From contig MGQK01000028.1 in assembly GCA_001797815.1 (NCBI GenBank), positions 17,036 through 27,806 of the forward strand: a stretch of 10,771 nucleotides of DNA, in the 5' to 3' direction. A program made the translations under genes and the position numbers. The stretch is from Deltaproteobacteria bacterium RBG_13_61_14. GTDB taxonomy: Bacteria > RBG-13-61-14. Of this stretch, positions 5,712 through 10,771 are shown piece after piece. Position 1 is the stretch's first letter. Every line of letters begins with the position of its first letter. The notes beneath the pieces were generated by a model. It did no database searches. It had not been told where the DNA came from and saw only the letters and a program-made list of their open reading frames with translations.

Positions 5712-7124
5712 TTAAAAATACAGATCGCGCTCTCCTTGCTCGATCCGGCTCAGGCGGCTCTCGGTTTCCTGCCGCCGGGACGCCTGCGGGATATCCTCCA
5801 GGTGCCGGGGCAGCGCCGCCCTTCCCGCGGCGCGAGTCTCTGGACTCGCATAGTCTTGCAGATATTCCTTAAAAGTCAAAATCGCATTGGGCAGGCAGAA
5901 ACTCTTGATCAGGCCGGGCTTGGCCAGGTCCATGAAGTCCCGGCCGGTGCGGCCCAGGCGGTAACAGGCGGTGCAGAAAGAGGGGACGTAGCCGAGCGGC
6001 AGCAGATCGTGAATGACTTCGTCCAGGCTGCGGTGGTCGCCCAACTGGAACTGGGCGGTGGCCGGCTCGCCTTCCCGGTACCCGCCCGGGCTGGTGCGGG
6101 AGCCGGCGCTGATCTGGGACACGCCCAGGGCGAAGGTCAGGGCGCGCATCTTGGGCGTCTCCCGGGTGGTCATGATGAGGCCGGTGTAGGGGACGGCGAG
6201 GCGGAGGATGGCCACGATTTTCTTGAAGTCCTCATCCGCGACCGGGTAGGGCGGATGGGCGGCCAGCTCGGAACCCTCGGCCGGCTCCAGCCGGGGCACG
6301 CTGATGGTGTGCGGGCCCATGCCATACACGCTTTCCAGGTGGCGGACGTGCTGGAGCAGCGCCAGGATCTCGTAGCGGAAATCGTAAAGCCCGAAGAGCA
6401 CGCCCACGCCCACGTCATTGATGCCGGCCTCAAAGGCTCTCCCGACGGCGGTCAAGCGCCAGTTGTAGTCGGCCTTGGGCCCGCTCAGGTGCAGTTTCTG
6501 ATAGGTGGGCTGGTGGTAGATCTCCTGGAAGAGCTGATAGGTCCCGATCTTGCAGGCGTGCAGGTCGCGGAACTGCTCCACGCTCAGGGGCGCGATGTTG
6601 ACGTTCACCCGCCGGATCTCGCCGTGGCCCTCCTTGGTCGCATACACCGTGGCGATGGACTTGAAGATGTAATCCAGCCCCTCGTTCGGATAAGCCTCGC
6701 CGGCCACCAGCAACAGCCGCTTCTGGCCGGTGCGGATCAAATGCAGCACCTCGTCGGCAATTTCCTCCTGGGTCAGGGCCCGGCGCTTGAGCAAAGGATT
6801 GCCCACCCGGAAGGCGCAGTAGAGGCAATTGTTCTGGCAGAGGTTGCTGATGTAGAGCGGGGCGAACAGCACCAGCCGCTTGCCGTAGATCGCCTCCTTG
6901 ACCTCGGCCGCGGTATGAAACATCTCCTCCAACACCGCCGGGTCCTCACTCTGGAGCAGGACCGCGACCTCGGCCAGGTCCAGACCTTTCAGCTCGCGGG
7001 CCTTGGCGATCACCGCCCGGGCCTGATCCGGGCCGGATTCGGCCCCGGCCGCCAGATGGCCCTGGATCGCGGTATCGTCAATGAAATGCGGGGACTCCAC
7101 TTTTTTGCGCGCGGCATTAGGCAT
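5712..7124 (-). CDS. hydG: [FeFe]-hydrogenase H-cluster radical SAM maturase HydG (C-terminal module of the long frame, with its own start)
   Basis: HydG cleaves tyrosine to p-cresol plus the CO and CN- ligands and builds an Fe(CO)2(CN)-cysteine synthon. From the internal ATG the product is 470 aa, the normal HydG size. Motifs: radical SAM C96-QNN-C100-LY-C103 within LFAPLYISNLCQNNCLYC, KRLLLVAGE (135-143), NVNIAPLS (174-181), GVGVLFGLYDFRYE (238-251), ISAGSRTSPGGY (338-349), and the C-terminal auxiliary-cluster motif C384-TA-C387-x22-C410. All expected cluster ligands are present. AAGGAG (7133-7138) lies 8 nt before the ATG at 7124, so independent initiation is likely. However, no stop separates it from the sensor kinase upstream, so a kinase-HydG fusion is also possible. 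The stop is 2 nt before the ferredoxin start. HydG identity is secure; the N-terminal boundary is the open question. Confidence 0.93.
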   Translation of the reverse strand: MPNAARKKVESPHFIDDTAIQGHLAAGAESGPDQARAVIAKARELKGLDLAEVAVLLQSEDPAVLEEMFHTAAEVKEAIYGKRLVLFAPLYISNLCQNNCLYCAFRVGNPLLKRRALTQEEIADEVLHLIRTGQKRLLLVAGEAYPNEGLDYIFKSIATVYATKEGHGEIRRVNVNIAPLSVEQFRDLHACKIGTYQLFQEIYHQPTYQKLHLSGPKADYNWRLTAVGRAFEAGINDVGVGVLFGLYDFRYEILALLQHVRHLESVYGMGPHTISVPRLEPAEGSELAAHPPYPVADEDFKKIVAILRLAVPYTGLIMTTRETPKMRALTFALGVSQISAGSRTSPGGYREGEPATAQFQLGDHRSLDEVIHDLLPLGYVPSFCTACYRLGRTGRDFMDLAKPGLIKSFCLPNAILTFKEYLQDYASPETRAAGRAALPRHLEDIPQASRRQETESRLSRIEQGERDLYF

Positions 7125-9026
7125 GGGAATCACTCCTTGTCCAATGGGAAGGTGAACGACAAAAATGGTTCCGAGCTTCTCTTCGCTCTCGACCAGGATC
7201 CGGCCGGCGTGCTGGTTCACGACCTCCTTGACAATGGCCAGCCCCAGGCCGGTGCCGGTCTCTTCCACCGCCCGGGCGTTCTCGCCCCGGTAAAATTCGG
7301 TGAACAACCGGGAGCGGTCGGCCTGGGGGATGCCGATGCCGTTGTCGCTGACCTCGATCCGGACGTCATGGTCGGTGCCCAGGGAAAAGGCCACGCCCAC
7401 CCGTCCGCCCTCGGGCGTGTATTTGATGGCGTTGCTGATCAGGTTTTCCAGCATCTGCTCGATCATGTCCCGGTCGCCCCGGATCTCGGGCAAGCCCTCG
7501 GCCACGGTTACCGAGAAGTTCAGTCTCTTGTCCGCCGCCTCGTCCTGAAAGGTCCGCTGGATGCGGCCGGCGAGCGTGGCCAGGTCCACCTCGCTATAGT
7601 TCAAGCGGCGCTTTTCGCCCCGGCTCTGGGCCAGGTTGAGGATCTCATTGATCAGGGTGATCATGGAGCGGGCGCGGCGGTCGATCCGGCGCAGGTGTTC
7701 CCGCTGGGCTTCGTTCAGCTCGCCGAGATAACCGTCCCGGACCACTTCCAGGATGCTGAGGGTGGCGGCCAGCGGCGCCCGCAGGTTGTGGGCCACCCGC
7801 ATCATGAACCAGGAACGGTCGCGGACCAGGTTCTCGACGGCTTCGTAGGCCCGGGCATTGTCCAGGGCGATCGCCACCAGTCCGGCGGCCAGGCGGAAGA
7901 AGTCCACCTCGGGCTCGCCGAACCGCTCCGGCCGGACGCAGTAGGCGCCGAGGATCCCGATCACCCGCTTCTCCACGGTCAGGGGCACGAACAGGACCGA
8001 CTTGAGCCCGGCCGTGACCAGCTCCTCGCCGAATTGGAACATCTCCCGCTCGGTCAGGTGCCCGGTCACAAAGGGCTCGCCCTCGATGATCCGCCGGTTG
8101 AGCGGGCTCTTCTCCACCTCCACCACTTTCCCCTTGAGGAACTCGGGAGGCAGGCCGTGGACCGCGGCGTAGCGCAGTTGCTTGCCGTCCTGGGAAAGCA
8201 GCTTGACCGAGATGCCGGCCACCTCCATGACCGCGGCCAGCTCCGAGGTGACGATGCGCAGCACCTGGTCCAGCCGCTTCTCGGAGCCGATGGCCTGGAC
8301 CATGGCGTAGAGGCTGTGGAGCTGGGAATTGAGCGTGGTCACCGCCTCGGAGAGGTCCGCCAGGTCCAAGATGCGCTTGCGGAGCATGCGCATGATGGCG
8401 GTGGTGGAGAAGGCGGTGATGAAGACCGAGGCGGCAAAGAAGCTCAGCTCCACCGTGACGTGGAAGGGCTGGTTGGCCAGGTTGATGGCCTGGCCGCGGA
8501 ACCCGAGGGCGTGGTGCGGGATCCAGCCCAGGTATTCCGCGGCCGCGATCAGGCCCATCCCGGCCGCGACCAGGCCGGCGAAGCCGTAGGCGGAGCGGGA
8601 AGGAAGCAGGATCGAAGCGAAGATGATGTGAAAGATGAAAAAGAAGATGAAAGGGCTGGCGGCGCCGCCGGTGAAGTGGATGAGGAGGAACATGGAGGCA
8701 TAGTCGAGCCCCACTTGCCAATAGGTGAACCGTCGCAGGAACTCGGTCTGGCCGGCGGGGTCTGCGGCGATCCGGCGGCTCTTAAGGTGGAAGAGGATGT
8801 TGTAGGCGAGGATGAAAAGGGCGACCAGGAACAGGGCCGGGGCCGCGAACTGGACTCCGATCAACCAGGCCACCCCGGTCCCGGCCGCGATGCTGGGGGG
8901 CACCCACCAGCGGAGCCGCACGAACCAGAGGGTCCGGTCCTTGAGCTCGCCCAGAATAATCCGTTTCCGGCGGTGGATTTCTTCGGGCAGGTTCCGGAGC
9001 CCGGCATTCTTGGCTGCTTGAGTCAT
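5712..9026 (-). CDS. Membrane sensor histidine kinase in continuous frame with HydG (kinase module 7125-9026)
   Basis: One open frame of 1104 aa. Residues 1-634 are a sensor kinase: about six hydrophobic segments (near 42-60, 62-80, 104-120, 125-142, 146-166, 190-213; includes LLIHFTGGAASPF), a GAF-like domain (about 250-395), a HisKA dimerisation helix with H413 in VAHNLRAPL, and a HATPase_c domain with N532 (ENLISNAIKYTP), G1 VSDNGIGIP (559-567), F-box RLFTEFYRG and G2 TGTGLGLAIVKE (590-601), closing with GTIFVVHLPI. Residues 635-1104 are complete HydG. The kinase should autophosphorylate at the inner membrane and pass phosphate to the receiver encoded just upstream. The ATG at 9026 has GGAG 6 nt upstream and lies 27 nt after the receiver stop. 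The join depends on one base in a CCC run (7146-7148), so it may be two genes in vivo. The sensed signal is unknown. Confidence 0.8.
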   Translation of the reverse strand: MTQAAKNAGLRNLPEEIHRRKRIILGELKDRTLWFVRLRWWVPPSIAAGTGVAWLIGVQFAAPALFLVALFILAYNILFHLKSRRIAADPAGQTEFLRRFTYWQVGLDYASMFLLIHFTGGAASPFIFFFIFHIIFASILLPSRSAYGFAGLVAAGMGLIAAAEYLGWIPHHALGFRGQAINLANQPFHVTVELSFFAASVFITAFSTTAIMRMLRKRILDLADLSEAVTTLNSQLHSLYAMVQAIGSEKRLDQVLRIVTSELAAVMEVAGISVKLLSQDGKQLRYAAVHGLPPEFLKGKVVEVEKSPLNRRIIEGEPFVTGHLTEREMFQFGEELVTAGLKSVLFVPLTVEKRVIGILGAYCVRPERFGEPEVDFFRLAAGLVAIALDNARAYEAVENLVRDRSWFMMRVAHNLRAPLAATLSILEVVRDGYLGELNEAQREHLRRIDRRARSMITLINEILNLAQSRGEKRRLNYSEVDLATLAGRIQRTFQDEAADKRLNFSVTVAEGLPEIRGDRDMIEQMLENLISNAIKYTPEGGRVGVAFSLGTDHDVRIEVSDNGIGIPQADRSRLFTEFYRGENARAVEETGTGLGLAIVKEVVNQHAGRILVESEEKLGTIFVVHLPIGQGVIPMPNAARKKVESPHFIDDTAIQGHLAAGAESGPDQARAVIAKARELKGLDLAEVAVLLQSEDPAVLEEMFHTAAEVKEAIYGKRLVLFAPLYISNLCQNNCLYCAFRVGNPLLKRRALTQEEIADEVLHLIRTGQKRLLLVAGEAYPNEGLDYIFKSIATVYATKEGHGEIRRVNVNIAPLSVEQFRDLHACKIGTYQLFQEIYHQPTYQKLHLSGPKADYNWRLTAVGRAFEAGINDVGVGVLFGLYDFRYEILALLQHVRHLESVYGMGPHTISVPRLEPAEGSELAAHPPYPVADEDFKKIVAILRLAVPYTGLIMTTRETPKMRALTFALGVSQISAGSRTSPGGYREGEPATAQFQLGDHRSLDEVIHDLLPLGYVPSFCTACYRLGRTGRDFMDLAKPGLIKSFCLPNAILTFKEYLQDYASPETRAAGRAALPRHLEDIPQASRRQETESRLSRIEQGERDLYF
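7125..7148 (-). promoter_or_regulatory. Kinase/HydG junction: internal Shine-Dalgarno, out-of-frame TGA and CCC run
   Basis: On the minus strand this reads CCCATTGGACAAGGAG (7148-7133) followed by TGATTCCC before the ATG at 7124. AAGGAG at 7133-7138 is a near-perfect Shine-Dalgarno with 8-nt spacing to that ATG. In the fused frame the codons give PIGQGVIP-M. In the +1 frame they give LDKE followed by TGA (7130-7132), 5 nt before the HydG ATG, which is the usual layout of two coupled genes. Loss of one C from the CCC (GGG on the plus strand, 7146-7148) would place that TGA in the kinase frame. Confidence 0.8.
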
Positions 9027-9053
9027 AATGCTCTCCGGCGCCCGGAGCTTCAA

Positions 9054-9458
9054 CTAGCCTCCGGCCAGGATACCCTCGATCTTGGCCAACAGCTTTTTGG
9101 TGTCCACCGGCTTTTCGAACAGCCACTTGGCCGGCCATTCCTCGCCCAGGATGTGCTGGAACTTGTCCGGGCCTTCCACGCGGACCTTCTCCAAAAAGCT
9201 GGTCAAAATGACGATGGGCAGGTTTTTGAACTCCGGCTTTTGCTTGAGTTCGAAAGCCAGGTCAAAGCCCTCGGTGTCGGTGGCCATCATGATGTCAAGG
9301 ATCATGAGGTCGGGCACCTCCGCCTGCAACGCGGCCACGGCTTCGCGGCCATTGCCCGCGGTCTTGACCAGATAACCCTTGCTCTCCAGGATGATCCGGA
9401 GCGAGTCGCGGATGTCCCGGTCGTCATCCACCAGGAGAATCGTCCTTTTGTTCGCCAT
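9054..9458 (-). CDS. Single-domain response regulator (receiver only)
   Basis: A 134-aa CheY-like receiver without an output domain. It has the acidic pocket D11-D12-D13 (LLVDDDRD), the phosphoacceptor D55 (PDLMILDIMM), T86 (VILTS) and K116 (FEKPVD). T86 and K116 are 30 residues apart, about eight more than in CheY, because of an insertion running through GPDKFQHILGEEWPAKW. With no DNA-binding or enzymatic domain it probably works by protein-protein contact or in a phosphorelay. The ATG at 9458 is chosen over the in-frame ATG at 9488 because a strong AGGGAGG (9464-9470) ends 5 nt upstream and the product then begins MANKRTILLVDDD. It lies 35 nt after the hydrogenase stop and 27 nt before the kinase start, so it is the obvious partner of that kinase. 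Confidence 0.93.
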   Translation of the reverse strand: MANKRTILLVDDDRDIRDSLRIILESKGYLVKTAGNGREAVAALQAEVPDLMILDIMMATDTEGFDLAFELKQKPEFKNLPIVILTSFLEKVRVEGPDKFQHILGEEWPAKWLFEKPVDTKKLLAKIEGILAGG

Positions 9459-9493
9459 GCTAACCTCCCTTTTCACGGCCGAAGCCATGGTGG

Positions 9494-10771
9494 TTAAATT
9501 CCCCGTTCCACATAATGGGTGTGCAGCAGCTTATGGGACATATGCCCCAGCGGCTCTTTCAGGAACTTATCGTAAAGCTCCTTGACCGCCTGGTTCTCGT
9601 GCGACTGCCGGAACTCCTGGACGTCGTGGTCATCGTGGTAGAGCGCCTGGGCCCGCAGCGTCCGTTTCTCGTTGCTCACCGGCAGGGGCTGGCCGCCGCC
9701 GCCCACGCAGCCGCCGGGGCAGGCCATGATTTCGATAAAGGCGTAGTTGGCCGTGCCGTCAGCGATCTTGTCCATGAGCTTGCGGGCATTGCCCAGGCCG
9801 TGAGCCACCGCCACCCGGACCTCGCCCAGCGGTCCGACCACGAGCGCCGCTTCCTTGACCCCTTCCAGGCCGCGCACCGGCGCGATATCGAGGCTGGGCA
9901 TGTTCTTGCCCACCACTACAGCATACACCGTTCGCAGCGCGGCTTCCATCACGCCGCCGGTGGCCCCGAAAATGGTGGCGGCGCCGGTGTATTGGCCCAT
10001 GGGCGCGTCAAAACTCTCCGGCGCCAGGTTGATGAAATCAATCCCCGCCTGCCGGATCATACGACCGAGTTCCCGCGTGGTCAAGACCACGTCCACGTCG
10101 CGGAAACCGGAGGCGTTCATCTCCGGCCGGGAAGCCTCATACTTCTTGGCGGTGCAGGGCATGATCGAGACGGAGAAGATGTTCTTGGGATCAATGCCCG
10201 CGCTCTGGGCATAATAGGTCTTGGCCAGGGCGCCGAACATCTGTTGCGGGGACTTGCAGGTGCTGAGATGGGGCAGGAACTGGGGATAAAAGTGCTCGAT
10301 GAACTTGATCCAGCCCGGGGAGCAGGAGGTGATCATGGGCAGCTTGCCCCCGGTTTTTACCCGCTTCAAAAGCTCGTTGCCTTCCTCGATGATGGTCAAG
10401 TCGGCGGTGAAGTTGGTGTCAAAGACCCGGTCAAAGCCCAGCTGGCGGAGCGCCGCAATCATCTTGCCGGTGACCAGCGTGCCCGGCGGCATTCCGAACT
10501 CTTCACCGAGCTGGGCCCGGACGGCCGGCGCCTCCTGCACCACCACGTGTTTGCTGGGGTCCTCCAGCGCGGCCAGGACCTTGGCGGTCTCATCCCGCTC
10601 AATGATCGCGCCGGTGGGACAAACCACCGAGCACTGGCCGCAGAAGACGCAGGCGGCATCCGCCAGGTTTTGGCCCATGTCCGGCACCACCTTGGAGTTG
10701 AAACCGCGGCCTTCGGGAGTGAGCAGGTTGACGCCCTGGACCTGCGCGCAGACGGTGACGCAGCGCAGGCA
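9494..10771 (-). CDS. hydA: [FeFe]-hydrogenase catalytic subunit HydA/HndD type, C-terminal 425 aa (truncated by right edge)
   Basis: The enzyme reversibly interconverts H2 with protons and electrons at the H-cluster. The fragment begins inside a [4Fe-4S] motif (CLRCVTVCAQVQ, read to the window edge) and continues with a second set CVFCGQCSVVCP (fragment residues 41-52), then the H-domain: L1 TSCSPGW (148-154), L2 IMPCTAKKYE (203-212), GATGGVMEAALR, and L3 EIMACPGGCVGGGG (347-360), ending SHEN...LLHTHYV. L1 has Ser where the textbook motif TSCCPxW has its second Cys. The N-terminal domains are off-window, so single-subunit versus multimeric bifurcating (HydABC/Hnd) type cannot be settled, although L1 and C-terminal wording recall the multimeric group. 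The GTG at 10690 is not the start, because coding clearly continues upstream. The TAA stop is 35 nt before the receiver gene. Confidence 0.95.
   Translation of the reverse strand, partial: CLRCVTVCAQVQGVNLLTPEGRGFNSKVVPDMGQNLADAACVFCGQCSVVCPTGAIIERDETAKVLAALEDPSKHVVVQEAPAVRAQLGEEFGMPPGTLVTGKMIAALRQLGFDRVFDTNFTADLTIIEEGNELLKRVKTGGKLPMITSCSPGWIKFIEHFYPQFLPHLSTCKSPQQMFGALAKTYYAQSAGIDPKNIFSVSIMPCTAKKYEASRPEMNASGFRDVDVVLTTRELGRMIRQAGIDFINLAPESFDAPMGQYTGAATIFGATGGVMEAALRTVYAVVVGKNMPSLDIAPVRGLEGVKEAALVVGPLGEVRVAVAHGLGNARKLMDKIADGTANYAFIEIMACPGGCVGGGGQPLPVSNEKRTLRAQALYHDDHDVQEFRQSHENQAVKELYDKFLKEPLGHMSHKLLHTHYVERGI

Noticed and set aside
9027-9053. TTG start for the kinase at 9053, right after the receiver stop
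   Set aside because: The ATG at 9026 is preceded by GGAG at 6 nt; the extra nine residues look like untranslated spacer.
9459-9488. Earlier ATG for the response regulator at 9488
   Set aside because: It would add ten non-conserved residues and would place the strong AGGGAGG inside the coding region; the ATG at 9458 has ideal spacing to that site.
5691-9497. A very long open frame on the plus strand (over 1200 codons) opposite the kinase-HydG region
   Set aside because: It is antisense to genes with clear domain motifs, has low-complexity His/Gly/Asp/Gln-rich composition typical of reverse-frame reading in GC-rich DNA, and shows no recognisable domain.
10690-10690. GTG at 10690 as the hydrogenase start
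   Set aside because: The upstream codons to the window edge encode CLRCVTVCAQVQ, a conserved cluster motif, so the gene is simply truncated by the window.

Overview
This window is GC-rich and densely coded. Every supported gene lies on the minus strand, so transcription runs from the right edge to the left. It is an [FeFe]-hydrogenase and H-cluster maturation locus of an anaerobic, hydrogen-metabolising bacterium. The sequence does not fix the phylum. The gene set is found in Clostridia, Desulfobacterota and related lineages, and the short dispersed intergenic repeats recall Desulfobacterota-like and uncultured genomes (recollection only).

Layout in transcription order: (1) the C-terminal 425 residues of a catalytic [FeFe]-hydrogenase subunit (HydA/HndD type), cut by the right edge; (2) a single-domain response regulator; (3) a six-TM, GAF, HisKA/HATPase sensor kinase that runs without a stop codon into the H-cluster maturase HydG, giving one 1104-codon frame; (4) a small dicluster ferredoxin resembling the N-terminus of sensory [FeFe]-hydrogenases; (5) aspartate ammonia-lyase; (6) the GTPase scaffold HydF; (7) the radical SAM maturase HydE. 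Spacing is tight: 4-nt ATGA overlaps at ferredoxin/aspA and hydF/hydE, and gaps of 2-35 nt elsewhere. This looks like one operon whose promoter lies beyond the right edge. An imperfect inverted repeat follows hydE, then folC. A 182-bp non-coding stretch follows with a long hairpin, a good sigma70-type promoter and heptamer repeats, then the first 36 codons of a probable DUF362 iron-sulfur protein.

How the genes fit together: HydG makes the CO/CN ligands as an Fe(CO)2(CN)-cysteine synthon, HydE processes that synthon, and HydF assembles and delivers the [2Fe] subcluster to HydA. AspA could supply ammonia for the bridging dithiomethylamine, and the ferredoxin could feed electrons to the radical SAM enzymes or be a leftover sensor module. 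The kinase and receiver sit between hydrogenase and maturases, which suggests dedicated sensing of hydrogen, redox or maturation state.

The most unusual feature is the kinase-HydG fusion. HydG keeps its own Shine-Dalgarno and ATG inside the long frame. Removing one C from a CCC run just upstream would end the kinase as ...HLPLDKE-stop, with the stop overlapping that Shine-Dalgarno. The fusion is therefore either a recent or regulated one-base event, or a one-base sequence error; raw reads would decide.
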